Below, piece after piece: positions 32,499 to 41,270 of a stretch of 64,000 nucleotides of DNA. The notes beneath the pieces were generated by a model. It saw only the letters and a program-made list of their open reading frames with translations. It searched no databases and was not told the origin of the DNA. The position numbers were made by a program, and so were the translations under genes. The stretch is from an uncultured Christensenella sp. (GTDB taxonomy: Bacteria > Bacillota > Clostridia > Christensenellales > Pumilibacteraceae): contig CAJTPT010000004.1 of NCBI GenBank assembly GCA_910578545.1, positions 1 through 64,000 of the forward strand, read 5' to 3'. The first letter of the stretch is position 1. The number at the start of each line of letters is the position of its first letter.

Positions 32499-33332
32499 TC
32501 AGTTTTTCAACAGGTTACACTCTTTTTCGTACGCATGCCGCTCAAACTCGGCGTACATTCTTCCGCGCTCTATCGCCTCGTCAAAGTCGACCTTGTGCCC
32601 GTCGAAGTCGGGGCCGTCGACGCAGGCAAACTTCATTTCGCCGCCGACTGTCAAACGACAACCGCCGCACATACCCGTGCCGTCTATCATTATGGGGTTC
32701 ATGGACACGACGGTCTTGATACCGTACTTCTCGGTGAGCTTGCACACAAACTTCATCATGACGAGCGGACCGATAGCTATTACCTCGTCGTACTTATTTC
32801 CGCTTTCTATAAGCTGTTCGAGCGCGTCGGTAACAAGCCCCTTTCGACCGATCGAGCCGTCGTCGGTCATGAGCACGCACGTTTCGGAAGCCGCTCTAAA
32901 CTCGTCCTCGAGTATGACTAAATCTTTATTGCGGAAGCCGATGACAGAGTGAACGGTAGCGCCCAACTCGTGCAGTTTTTTTGCTGTCGGAAGGGCTATC
33001 GCACAGCCCACGCCGCCGCCGATAACGGCGACCTTTTTGAGCCCGTCAAGCTCGGTCGGTCGACCTAACGGCCCGACAAAGTCGTGCAGGCTGTCGCCGA
33101 CGTTAAGCGTATTCAATCTTAACGTCGTAGCGCCGACTATCTGAAAAATTATAGTAACCGTGCCCGCCTGCGCGTCGTAATCGGCGATAGTGAGCGGAAT
33201 ACGCTCGCCGTCCTCGTCGACTCTTAAAATAATAAACATGCCGGGCTGTGCCTTTTTGGCAACGCGCGGCGCGTCTATTACCATGCGCGTGACGGTGGGA
33301 TTTAACGGTTGCTTGCCGACTATCTTGTACAT
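32499..33332 (-). CDS. nfnA: NfnA-type (DHOD electron-transfer-like) small subunit
   Basis: 277 residues from ATG 33332 (MYKIVGKQPLNPTVTRMVID; GGAGGA 12 bases upstream). The ferredoxin-reductase FAD domain has GMFIILRVDEDGERIPLTIA; the NAD-binding domain has KKVAVIGGGVGCAIALPTAKK and IGFRNKDLVILEDEF. A C-terminal [2Fe-2S] site is seen in DGTGMCGGCRLTVGGEMKFA with CVDGPDFDGHKVDF. The combination matches dihydroorotate dehydrogenase electron-transfer subunits and NfnA. No dihydroorotate dehydrogenase is nearby, while nfnB follows, supporting the NfnA reading. Confidence 0.92.
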   Translation of the reverse strand: MYKIVGKQPLNPTVTRMVIDAPRVAKKAQPGMFIILRVDEDGERIPLTIADYDAQAGTVTIIFQIVGATTLRLNTLNVGDSLHDFVGPLGRPTELDGLKKVAVIGGGVGCAIALPTAKKLHELGATVHSVIGFRNKDLVILEDEFRAASETCVLMTDDGSIGRKGLVTDALEQLIESGNKYDEVIAIGPLVMMKFVCKLTEKYGIKTVVSMNPIMIDGTGMCGGCRLTVGGEMKFACVDGPDFDGHKVDFDEAIERGRMYAEFERHAYEKECNLLKN

Positions 33333-33390
33333 ACTTCTGTTATGTCCTCCGACTGTGTGATACCTAATACATGATATCATACTGCTTTTA

Positions 33391-33419
33391 ATATTAACAT
33401 ATTGCAGCAGGTTTATCAA
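33391..33419 (-). promoter_or_regulatory. Promoter of nfnAB
   Basis: Minus-strand TTGATA (33414-33419), 17-base spacer, TAATAT (33391-33396). Confidence 0.65.
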
Positions 33420-33424
33420 GCATT

Positions 33425-34126
33425 TTATATAGTCACTGTCTCATAAACGGAAAGCACTGTTTTAACCGTAATAAATCTGATATACGAAATAACCGAGCGC
33501 GTTTGCGGCGTGTCGTACTCGCACGAATACACGGCGCGCTGTAACGAAAGGGAGGCTTTTTCCGCCAATGCGCACAATTTACCGCACGCCGCGCTTACAG
33601 CGTGCTCGGCGGCAGACTCGGTTATATTGCCGCGCTCTAATTCGGTCGCCGCAGTGTATACCGAAGCGAACCAATCGCCGAAAACGCAGTCTATCACTGC
33701 TCTATCCCCGCTCGAATAGTCGCGGCTTGGGAACGTCACCGAAAAATAGTATGAATCGGCGTTGACCGTAACAAGCGTTTTTACGTCGCTTTCCCTATCG
33801 TATACGGCGGCGACTATCTTGTATTTACCGTTGTTGTACACGTACCCGGCGCCGCCGCGTTCGGCTGTTTGCTGTGCGGCTGTCAAGGCTTGCAGTCGGC
33901 TTTCGTACTCGTCGCCCGTCGCCAAAAAATAAAATGTCTTGGCTTTTCCTACCGAGGACGACGCCGCGCCCGATTTGGTCTTTGGCAAAAACACAACGAG
34001 CAGACATATCGCCGCAGAAAGTAGCAACAGCACGCCTATAAACGCACCCGCCGCCCGCCTTGCGCCGCGGTTACGCTTTTTGGAACGACCTCGGTTAATT
34101 ATGTACACGCTCGATTGACTTCTCAT
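33425..34126 (-). CDS. Single-pass membrane protein with SPOR-like extracytoplasmic domain
   Basis: 233 residues. A very basic cytosolic N-terminus (RSKKRNRGARRAAG) precedes one transmembrane helix (about 29-47). The following ~70 residues (FYFLATGDEYESRLQALTAA, QQTAERGGAGYVYNNGKYKI, VAAVYDRESDVKTLV) have the beta-alpha-beta pattern and Gly-Ala-Gly-Tyr turn of SPOR domains, which bind denuded septal peptidoglycan. The helical C-terminal half is unassigned. A role in sporulation or division is inferred. It lies directly upstream of nfnA but a separate nfn promoter is visible. Confidence 0.7.
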   Translation of the reverse strand: MRSQSSVYIINRGRSKKRNRGARRAAGAFIGVLLLLSAAICLLVVFLPKTKSGAASSSVGKAKTFYFLATGDEYESRLQALTAAQQTAERGGAGYVYNNGKYKIVAAVYDRESDVKTLVTVNADSYYFSVTFPSRDYSSGDRAVIDCVFGDWFASVYTAATELERGNITESAAEHAVSAACGKLCALAEKASLSLQRAVYSCEYDTPQTRSVISYIRFITVKTVLSVYETVTI

Positions 34127-34160
34127 TGCGACTTGCCTTGCACCTAAGTATCGGCCGCTG

Positions 34161-34189
34161 TTGACACAGACTCGACGATATGATATAAT
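34161..34189 (+). promoter_or_regulatory. Promoter of the DUF6062-like gene
   Basis: TTGACA (34161-34166), 17-base spacer, TATAAT (34184-34189): a perfect match that rules out a translation start at 34161. Confidence 0.9.
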
Positions 34190-34226
34190 TCATTCAAAGC
34201 TACTATATTATTCTTCGGGGAAAGAT

Positions 34227-34889
34227 ATGCAATATCAAATTCAAACCCTGCCTATTTGGGAGGCGTACAAATCGGACGGGTGTCCGCTGTGTAATATATA
34301 TAACGCGCGTGAAAAACGGCTTGTGTCGCAGTACCTTGCGGAAAACGTTATGGATCCAGATTTTCGCACTGCGTCCAATACAATCGGGTTTTGCGCCGAG
34401 CATATCAAGCAAATGTACGACGGACAAAACAAGCTCGGACTCGCCTTGCAGTTGGAAACGCGTGCCGCTGCCTTGCGCAAGCTTATAGCCAAAACGCCGA
34501 ACGACAAAAAATCGGCAAAAAAACAAGCGGACTCTCTTCGCTCGCACTGCGGTTGCGTTATTTGCAACGCGTTATCCGAGCCGATGAGCCGCTACTATAT
34601 GACTATCGCCGAGATGTACGACAACGAACGGGAATTTCCCGAGCTGTTTGCCGAGGCCCGCCACTGCGTTAAGCACGCGACCGCACTATTCGACGCGGCT
34701 AAGTACGCGGGCAAGAGCGTTGAAAAATATTTAAGCGATTTGTCGGCGGGACTTAAACGCGACTTATCTGCAGCCGAAAGGGATTTGCGCGCGTTTGCCG
34801 ACTGCTTCGACTTTCGCAATGCCGGCACAAAACCCAACCCGCAAACCGTTCCCGACTCAATCAAGCTACTTATAACCGACAAAATATAA
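34227..34889 (+). CDS. DUF6062-like protein with CxxC motifs
   Basis: 220 residues from ATG 34227 (MQYQIQTLPIWEAYKSDGCP; GGGGAAAG just upstream). Two Cys pairs flank the domain: GCPLCNIYNAREKRLVSQYL and HCGCVICNALSEPMSRYYMT, with a conserved GFCAEHIKQMYDGQNKLGLA and an ARHCVKHATALFDAAKY repeat-like segment. The CPLC/CxEH and CVIC/CxKH spacing suggests two metal-binding half-sites. This matches a clostridial family of unknown function (DUF6062, from memory). No transmembrane helix. It stands alone upstream of two structured RNAs. Confidence 0.75.
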   Translation: MQYQIQTLPIWEAYKSDGCPLCNIYNAREKRLVSQYLAENVMDPDFRTASNTIGFCAEHIKQMYDGQNKLGLALQLETRAAALRKLIAKTPNDKKSAKKQADSLRSHCGCVICNALSEPMSRYYMTIAEMYDNEREFPELFAEARHCVKHATALFDAAKYAGKSVEKYLSDLSAGLKRDLSAAERDLRAFADCFDFRNAGTKPNPQTVPDSIKLLITDKI

Positions 34890-34910
34890 CGATTGTATAT
34901 AGTTCGGTTG

Positions 34911-35089
34911 TACGGGGTGTAAACCCCTGTAGAGCGCTTTCTAAGCGAGCATTTTGGGGCGACCCCATCGGGTGTTAGACAGGACAAAATCCGAAGCATA
35001 AGCACGTGGTCGGCTATGCAACGGCTTTAACGCAGTGTATCGCACGATTTGTCCGCAAAAATGTGTTCTACTCCGGTTGACACCCCGTA
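34911..35089 (+). ncRNA. Candidate structured RNA, class unidentified
   Basis: TACGGGGTGT (34911-34920) pairs perfectly with ACACCCCGTA (35080-35089), closing a ~180-nt domain. Inside are GGACAAA (34982-34988) with TTTGTCC (35048-35054), a GCTT/AAGC hairpin near 34938, GGGG-CGA-CCCC near 34956 and GCATA/TATGC near 34997-35020. No coding frame explains it. Direction is assumed from the neighbouring plus-strand gene. Large RNA classes with long closing stems (raiA-type, 6S-type) should be tested; I cannot name it. Confidence 0.5.
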
Positions 35090-35166
35090 GCCGCTTTTAC
35101 CACAAAAACGCGCGGTTGTCAATACGTTTGCACAAAATATTTTTAAAAAAATTTTCACAGCGCATG

Positions 35167-35195
35167 TTGATATTATTCGCTTGGAAGTATATACT
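35167..35195 (+). promoter_or_regulatory. Promoter of the 35.2-kb RNA
   Basis: TTGATA (35167-35172), 17-base spacer, TATACT (35190-35195), with no open reading frame behind it. Confidence 0.8.
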
Positions 35196-35201
35196 AAAAG
35201 T

Positions 35202-35401
35202 ACATCCTGCGGTGTTCGAGATGAAGCCTAATTTATAACCTCAATTATAAAAAGGGATGGCGGGTATGCGATGATATGTCGGGCCTCAGTAATTTTACCT
35301 TACGGTAAGCAGGGGAAGACAGACGACCGCATCAGCCAACCCACCTGCTGAAAAGCGGGTTTGAATTCGGTTTATATCTGCGGCACAGGCGGGATTTTTT
35401 G
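35202..35401 (+). ncRNA. Candidate 6S-like RNA (SsrS)
   Basis: A ~200-nt transcript with its own promoter and a final ATTTTTT run. ATCCTGC near the 5' end pairs with GCGGGAT at the 3' end. Inside are ATGCG...GTCG with CGACCGCAT, CCTC/GGGG enclosing TTACC-TTAC-GGTAA, and AACCC...GCT-GAAA-AGC...GGGTT. A long rod with closing terminal stem, own promoter and no coding content fits 6S RNA, which mimics open promoter DNA to bind RNA polymerase. Other classes are not excluded. Confidence 0.5.
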
Positions 35402-35448
35402 TTGCCTTTTTTTGCTATAGAACAACGGTATCCGCGCTACCCTTGCGC

Positions 35449-37533
35449 TTACTCGGAAAGCCAAACGGTGTGCCGCGGGTTGGCTATAAAGCGCGAAGCA
35501 AACTCGATTCGTTGCTGCTCGGTCAGCTCGGGATTGATAAATTTATCCACGTAGTAATTGAAGAACGACACAAAGTGCTTTCTGTCGCCTATCTTTTCCG
35601 CCGTGCGGATTTGCTGAGCCACGACGTCGAACGACGGGTCGGTCTTGTTTATGACGTCCAAAAGCTGTGCCGCTTGCACGACGTAGCCCGTTTGAAGCAT
35701 GTACATGGAAAGCAGAACGATAAACTCGGAATCGCCGCCGAGTTTTTTTACTACTTTGTCGGGCGAAGCATTGCGCTCGATAAACCGTGCGACGTAAATG
35801 CCGTAAAACGCGCCGTGATAGTAAGCCGAGCGCTTGCGCCTTAGCTTTTTGAGTAGCGCCCTGCTCCGTTTTTGATCGCCCGTTTTTGCACAGACGATTG
35901 CGGCGAGCGCGGCGTACCTGTCGTCGGGGTTTATGTTGTCGTACACATAGCAATAATCGTGCGCGCTTAAAGCAAAGTTGCCCAAAATCAGATTGGCGTC
36001 GGCGCACACGCTGTAACCGTACTCGTTGTACGGGCGCAGACGTTTATTCTTTTCGGCATACGCGGCTACCGCACCGTAGTCGTTAAAAAGCATTGCTATA
36101 TCGATAAGCAAGTACAGCGCGGGCATATATTCCGCGTCGATCGCATACGCGCGCTCGGCATGTTCATACGCCGTTTTAAAAAGCCGCTCTTTATATTCGG
36201 CATACGCCTTATAGTACCAATATTGTTCGTACAGTTCTTTTGCGGGATGCCGCTCGAGCGCCGCAACCGCCTTACCGTATTCGCCGAGTTCGATTAAGCA
36301 CGCCGCCTCGTCAAAAAGGTTTTCGTATAATTTGAACCGCTCTGCGAGCACGTCATATGCTTGCGCCGCCGATTGGTAGTCCATGACAGACACACAGCAC
36401 TCGGCATACTTGACGTACGCCACGGGATCGGACGGACGGAGATCGAGCATTTTTTGCGCAATGGCAATCGCATTTTCCGTGCACTTGGTAATTTGATATA
36501 GGTCGATGAGCCGTGTAAACGCATTGGAGTAAAACACGTCGCCAAACTCGAGCGCGTCGAGCATCAGCTTGATTGCCGAATCGTAGTCGTTGCGCGCAAT
36601 GTATATTTCGGCGGCATTGTCGTACAACGCCCACACGTTGCTGAGCGCCGATTTATCGTCGGCGGACTTGGCGCATTCCATAGCCGAAATATAATCGGCC
36701 AGCGCGTCGTCCAAGCGGTTGCCGGAGTGATAGGCATACCCGCGCCGGGCAAACGCGCCCATGCGCTTTACGGGATCGCGCGCGGTCGTCAAAATATAGG
36801 TCTGGCGCAGAATGTTGTTTTCGAGTTCGGACTTGGTGACGTCGTAAATAAACGGGGTATCGCTACTGTCTACTTCTATCTCTTCGTACTCGTCGTCGCC
36901 GTACAGCGGCGGATAGTCTATCATGCCGAAGTCTACTATTATCGCGTTAACGCTTCCGTCCGCCGCCATACCCGCATAGCAGTTGTATCTTCCGTCACCC
37001 CAGCCCGACGAGAACACGGCGTATTTTTTGCCGTACAGTTCTACCTCGGTGTGAGCCTGTCCGTCCAGCACTATTACACCCGCAAGCGGCGGAATCTCGT
37101 CGCGTATGTGCGAGCGGTACACGTCGTACGCGTCCTCGTAGGCAAGCGCGCACACGCCCGACGATATGGGCACGCCGCCCGCGCTCGGGTCGCGCGAGAG
37201 CTGTTCCACAACGTTACCGCTGCGTAGCGGCACCCATTTTTCGGTCTTTTGCTCGCCGAACCGCAAGCCGCAGTAAGCAACGCGCTCGCCCTTGTCGGTC
37301 ATGCACCCACAGTAAAACGGGAATGCGACAACGCCGCATTCCACGTCGAAGGGTTTAAACGTTTGATTAGACGAATACGCATCGAACAGCACTATTCTTT
37401 TGCAGTCCGATAGAATAAAATCGTACTCGGTATACGTAAGCTTTACGCCGCACACCGAATGCCCAACCGTAACGCAATCGTAGTCGATGGGCGCGTGCAA
37501 ACGGTTTTTAGAGATTTTAACGGTAGTTTTCAC
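35449..37533 (-). CDS. DUF4241-like domain plus TPR repeats
   Basis: 694 residues, cytosolic. Residues about 1-220 resemble DUF4241: FPFYCGCMTDKGERVAYCGL, YRSHIRDEIPPLAGVIVLDG, and the diagnostic VFSSGWGDGRYNCYAGMAAD followed by a VDFGMIDY strand. The rest (about 255-690) is a helical array of tetratricopeptide-type repeats, e.g. MGAFARRGYAYHSGNRLDDA, YNMEKR-like A/B helix pairs and EYMPALYLLIDIAMLFNDYG. DUF4241 occurs in proteins of unknown function; the pairing with a long TPR array is unusual. Its start overlaps the dapL stop by four bases, so it is the last gene of the dapF-pyrG-dapL operon. Confidence 0.72.
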   Translation of the reverse strand: MKTTVKISKNRLHAPIDYDCVTVGHSVCGVKLTYTEYDFILSDCKRIVLFDAYSSNQTFKPFDVECGVVAFPFYCGCMTDKGERVAYCGLRFGEQKTEKWVPLRSGNVVEQLSRDPSAGGVPISSGVCALAYEDAYDVYRSHIRDEIPPLAGVIVLDGQAHTEVELYGKKYAVFSSGWGDGRYNCYAGMAADGSVNAIIVDFGMIDYPPLYGDDEYEEIEVDSSDTPFIYDVTKSELENNILRQTYILTTARDPVKRMGAFARRGYAYHSGNRLDDALADYISAMECAKSADDKSALSNVWALYDNAAEIYIARNDYDSAIKLMLDALEFGDVFYSNAFTRLIDLYQITKCTENAIAIAQKMLDLRPSDPVAYVKYAECCVSVMDYQSAAQAYDVLAERFKLYENLFDEAACLIELGEYGKAVAALERHPAKELYEQYWYYKAYAEYKERLFKTAYEHAERAYAIDAEYMPALYLLIDIAMLFNDYGAVAAYAEKNKRLRPYNEYGYSVCADANLILGNFALSAHDYCYVYDNINPDDRYAALAAIVCAKTGDQKRSRALLKKLRRKRSAYYHGAFYGIYVARFIERNASPDKVVKKLGGDSEFIVLLSMYMLQTGYVVQAAQLLDVINKTDPSFDVVAQQIRTAEKIGDRKHFVSFFNYYVDKFINPELTEQQRIEFASRFIANPRHTVWLSE

Positions 37534-38729
37534 TTTAACGAGGTGTAGAGTTTATCCTTGACGGCGGTAAATTCCTTCCAAAACCCATCGAAGCGTTTAA
37601 CGGCTTCCTCGGTGCGCTCTTTGGTATTAAACGACGTTATTCGTATCCAACCGTCACCGCTCTTGCCGAAACCGCTACCCGGGGTGCACACTATGCGCGC
37701 TTTTTTGAGCAGTGCGTCAAAGAATTCCCAAGAATCGATACCGCAAAAGAACCAGATGTACGGCGCATTCTTTCCGCCGGTATATTCTATACCGAGCTCG
37801 TCGAATTTTTTGGTTATGATTTTTGCGTTGTCCTTGTACGCCGCGACCATGCGCTTGGTATCGTCGTACCCGCCCCGGAGCATGCTTTCGCCCATGCGCT
37901 GAACTACGTACGACGTACCGTTAAACTTGATAGCCTGGCGGTGCAACCACATACGGTTGAGCGGCGAGCCCATGGGAATGACCGTCCAGCCGCAACGCAC
38001 TCCGGTAAAGCCCGCCATTTTAGAGAACGAGCAGAATTCCACCGCGCAGTCGCGCGCACCCGTCACTTCAAATATAGACCGAGCGATCCCCTTGCCCTCG
38101 ATGTACGCCTCGTACGCCGCGTCGTACAGAATGACAGCCTTGTTTTCGAGCGCGTAGTCCACCCACTCTTTAAGCTGTTCCACCGTGTACGCCGCGCCCG
38201 TCGGGTTGTTGGGCGAGCACAAATATAACATATCCGCTTTTACGCGCTTGGGCGGCATTGCCAAAAACCCGTTTTCGCGCGTTGCCGAAACGTAAACGAT
38301 TTTATGCCCCGCGAGAACGTTGGCGTCGACGTATGCCGGATATACGGGATCGGGAATAATTACAGTGTTGTCCTCGTCAAACAAGTCCAAAAAGTTGCCT
38401 ATGCCGTTTTTTGCGCCGTCAGTCACAAAAACCTCGTCGGCGTGAATATCCACACCGCGCCGCTTATAGTAGTCCACAACGGCGTTTTTAAGGAAGGGAT
38501 AGCCGTCGTACGGACCGTAGCCGCGGAAGCCGGACACGGTACTTAAATCGACCGCGGCGGACTTACACGCTTCAACAGCCTTGTTGGAAAGCGGAATTGT
38601 AACGTCGCCTATGCCGAGGCTTATTATATCCGAGCCGGGAAACTGCGCAGTGTAGTCCCGCACGCGCTTTGCCACCTCGGCAAACAGATAGTTTTCTTTG
38701 AGGTTATTAAAATTTCTGTTTAGCTTCAT
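37530..38729 (-). CDS. dapL: LL-diaminopimelate aminotransferase
   Basis: 399 residues, class I/II PLP aminotransferase. DapL-typical features: the N-terminus NENYLFAEVAKRV-like (NLKENYLFAEVAKRVRDYTA), GDVTIPLSNKAVEACKSAA, FRGYGPYDGYPFLKNAV, the asparagine loop YLCSPNNPTGAAY, ILYDAAYEAYI and the PLP lysine in EFCSFSKMAGFTGVRCGW. DapL converts tetrahydrodipicolinate to LL-diaminopimelate in one step, bypassing succinylated or acetylated intermediates. Together with dapF two genes upstream it supplies lysine and peptidoglycan meso-DAP. It begins one base after pyrG. Confidence 0.96.
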   Translation of the reverse strand: MKLNRNFNNLKENYLFAEVAKRVRDYTAQFPGSDIISLGIGDVTIPLSNKAVEACKSAAVDLSTVSGFRGYGPYDGYPFLKNAVVDYYKRRGVDIHADEVFVTDGAKNGIGNFLDLFDEDNTVIIPDPVYPAYVDANVLAGHKIVYVSATRENGFLAMPPKRVKADMLYLCSPNNPTGAAYTVEQLKEWVDYALENKAVILYDAAYEAYIEGKGIARSIFEVTGARDCAVEFCSFSKMAGFTGVRCGWTVIPMGSPLNRMWLHRQAIKFNGTSYVVQRMGESMLRGGYDDTKRMVAAYKDNAKIITKKFDELGIEYTGGKNAPYIWFFCGIDSWEFFDALLKKARIVCTPGSGFGKSGDGWIRITSFNTKERTEEAVKRFDGFWKEFTAVKDKLYTSLK

Positions 38730-38730
38730 T

Positions 38731-40344
38731 TTATTTACGTCCTTCTTTGTATTTTTTTGACGCGGCGATAAACTCGCGGAAAATGGGTTGAGGTCTGTTG
38801 GGGCGCGACTTGAACTCGGGGTGATACTGTACGCCCAAGTGGAAGAGATTGCCCGTTACCTCTACCGCCTCTATAAGATTGCCGTCGGGGGATTTGCCGC
38901 AAAGCGTGAGCCCTGCGCTTTCCATATCCTCGCGCACGGCGTTGTTAAACTCATATCTGTGGCGGTGCCGCTCGAAAACCGACGTAGCGCCGCCGTAGCA
39001 TTTTGCAAGCAGAGTGTCGGGCTTGATTATGCACTCGTACGCGCCTAAACGCATTGTGCCGCCCGTGTTTTCGCACCCTATCTGGTCTTCCATAATGTCT
39101 ATAACCTTATGTGCCGACGTCGGCTCGAACTCACGCGACGACGCGTCGAGGTAGCCCAATACGTTGCGTGCGTATTCGATGACCGCAATCTGCATACCCA
39201 GGCAGATACCGAAATACGGCTTGTTGTTTTCCCTGCAATACCTTGCGGCTGTAACCATACCGTCAATGCCGCGGTCGCCGAAGCCGCCGGGAACGATTAC
39301 ACCGTCCGCTATATCAAGATATTCGGCTACGGTGCTTTCCGTCAGTTTTTCGGCGTCTACCCACTTGAGGTCTATCTTGACGCCGTTGTATATTCCTCCG
39401 TGCGTGAGCGCCTCGACTACCGAAAGATATGCGTCGTACATTTGCACATACTTGCCGACAAGCGCAATCGTCACCGAGCCTTGACGGTTTTTCGCCATTT
39501 CCACCATGGCTCGCCAATCGTCCAACTGAGGGGTATTGTCCGGAAGCCCGAGCTCGCGCGTTACTATATCGCCTATACCGCTGTCCATCAGCTGAAGAGG
39601 CACCTCGTACAAAATATCAGCGTCGCAGTTGTCTATTACGCAATCGGGCTCGACGTTGCACGACACGGCTACCTTTTCCTTTAGCTTGGCGTCAATCCGT
39701 CCGTTAGTGCGCAGTACTACAAGATTGGGCGAAATGCCGAGCGAGCGCAGCGTCTTTACGGAATGCTGTGTTGGTTTGGTCTTTACCTCGCCGCTCGACG
39801 CAATAGTGGGCGCGAGCGTGACGTGAACAAACAAGCAATTCTCTCTGCCGACGTCGTTGCTGACCTGCCGTATCGCCTCAATAAAGGGCAGACTTTCTAT
39901 ATCGCCTACAGTTCCGCCTATCTCTGTAATAACAACGTCGGCGTCTATCTTTTTGCCGACGGAATAGATAAACCGCTTTATCTGATTGGTGATGTGCGGA
40001 ATGACCTGCACGGTTTCGCCGTTGTACACGCCGTCACGCTCGTTTTGCAAAACGGTGCTGTACACCTTGCCCGTCGTCAGGTTGGAAAACTTATTTAAAT
40101 TCTCGTCTATAAACCGCTCGTAATGTCCGAGGTCAAGGTCTGTTTCCGCGCCGTCCTCGGTCACGAAAACCTCGCCGTGCTGAAACGGACTCATGGTGCC
40201 GGGGTCGACGTTTATGTACGGATCCAGCTTTTGCGCAATCACCTTTAAGCCCTTGGACTTGAGTATCAAGCCGAGGCTTGCCGCCGTTATTCCCTTGCCC
40301 AGTCCGGATACGACTCCGCCTGTAACGAATATATACTTTTCCAT
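38731..40344 (-). CDS. pyrG: CTP synthase
   Basis: 537 residues, full length. The N-terminal synthetase domain starts FVTGGVVSGLGKGITAASLG (P-loop) and includes the PYINVDPGTMSPFQHGEVFV and KTKPTQHSVK blocks. The C-terminal glutamine amidotransferase has the nucleophile Cys in YFGICLGMQ, the oxyanion GGFGDRG, and His/Glu in LGVQYHPEFKSRP. It aminates UTP to CTP using glutamine. It sits between dapF and dapL, an operon layout outside the pyrimidine pathway, perhaps serving co-expression with cell-wall precursors. Confidence 0.98.
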   Translation of the reverse strand: MEKYIFVTGGVVSGLGKGITAASLGLILKSKGLKVIAQKLDPYINVDPGTMSPFQHGEVFVTEDGAETDLDLGHYERFIDENLNKFSNLTTGKVYSTVLQNERDGVYNGETVQVIPHITNQIKRFIYSVGKKIDADVVITEIGGTVGDIESLPFIEAIRQVSNDVGRENCLFVHVTLAPTIASSGEVKTKPTQHSVKTLRSLGISPNLVVLRTNGRIDAKLKEKVAVSCNVEPDCVIDNCDADILYEVPLQLMDSGIGDIVTRELGLPDNTPQLDDWRAMVEMAKNRQGSVTIALVGKYVQMYDAYLSVVEALTHGGIYNGVKIDLKWVDAEKLTESTVAEYLDIADGVIVPGGFGDRGIDGMVTAARYCRENNKPYFGICLGMQIAVIEYARNVLGYLDASSREFEPTSAHKVIDIMEDQIGCENTGGTMRLGAYECIIKPDTLLAKCYGGATSVFERHRHRYEFNNAVREDMESAGLTLCGKSPDGNLIEAVEVTGNLFHLGVQYHPEFKSRPNRPQPIFREFIAASKKYKEGRK

Positions 40345-40388
40345 ATTTTTCTCCGATTGTTCCGTGATTGAATTAACCGAAATACGTT

Positions 40389-41270
40389 TTACAGTCTTAC
40401 TACGCCGCGAAACGCTTCCCGCGCCTCGCCCGTCATGTACACCGCGTCGTCCGTGTACCGAATAATCAGCTCGCCGCCGAGCACACGCACCGAAATATCG
40501 GTATCCTTATCGCACTTGCCGTTAAGCGCCGCGGCAACGACCGCCGCGCACGTACCGCTTCCGCAAGCCATGGTTTCGCCCGAGCCGCGCTCGAATACGC
40601 GCAGCTTAAAATGCGTTCTGTCTACCGCCTGCATAAATCCGACGTTAACGCCCTCGGGGAACAACTCGGTATTGTGCCCTATTGCCGCGCCCACGCCCGC
40701 GACGTCGAAATTCATTACGTCATCGACAAATAGCGTGCAGTGCGGATTGCCCATGGACGTGCAGGTTATATTATACGTGCCGAGCGGCGTTCGTATAGGT
40801 CTGTCTATAACGCAATCGCCGTCGAGATTTACAGGCACCTGTTTGGGGTCGAGCACGACCGCACCCATATCGACCTTGACCGAATCGACCTTGCAGTCAC
40901 GCACGAATAGCTTTAACCGTTTTACGCCCGACAGCGTGTCGACCGTTATATCGAGCTTATCGGTCTTGCCGTTGTCGTAAAGGTACTTGCCTACGCACCG
41001 AATTCCGTTGCCGCACATCTTACCTTCCGAGCCGTCCGAGTTGAACATGCGCATAGTTGCGTCGCATTTTTCGGACGGGCAAATAAATATAACACCGTCG
41101 CCGCCCACGCTGAAATGTCTGTCCGAAAGCTTGATTGCGATCGCTTCCATATTGTCTATCGGCGCGTCCAGACAGTCGACATAAATATAGTCGTTGCCGC
41201 AACCGTGCATTTTTACAAAGTCGAGCTTTTGCTCGGTCTTCGTCTTTTTTATACCTTTGTCTTGTGACAT
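40389..41270 (-). CDS. dapF: Diaminopimelate epimerase
   Basis: 293 residues from ATG 41270, preceded by AAAGGA; the frame extends to 41324 without a better start. The two catalytic cysteines are in the mirrored motifs MCGNGIRCVGKYLYD and MACGSGTCAAVVAAA, with VKMHGCGNDYIYVDC at the beginning and GNPHCTLFVDD between. DapF converts LL- to meso-diaminopimelate. First gene of a likely operon with pyrG, dapL and a TPR gene. Confidence 0.97.
   Translation of the reverse strand: MSQDKGIKKTKTEQKLDFVKMHGCGNDYIYVDCLDAPIDNMEAIAIKLSDRHFSVGGDGVIFICPSEKCDATMRMFNSDGSEGKMCGNGIRCVGKYLYDNGKTDKLDITVDTLSGVKRLKLFVRDCKVDSVKVDMGAVVLDPKQVPVNLDGDCVIDRPIRTPLGTYNITCTSMGNPHCTLFVDDVMNFDVAGVGAAIGHNTELFPEGVNVGFMQAVDRTHFKLRVFERGSGETMACGSGTCAAVVAAALNGKCDKDTDISVRVLGGELIIRYTDDAVYMTGEAREAFRGVVRL

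Noticed and set aside
32499..33332. Naming the gene as the dihydroorotate dehydrogenase electron-transfer subunit
   Set aside because: No catalytic dihydroorotate dehydrogenase or pyrimidine gene adjoins it, while an NfnB-like gene does.
34911..35089. Calling the structured RNA tmRNA, RNase P RNA or SRP RNA
   Set aside because: None of the hallmark sequences of these RNAs (tRNA-like ends, the conserved GAGGAAAGUCC region, the GGUCAGGUCCGGAAGGAAGCA core) is present.
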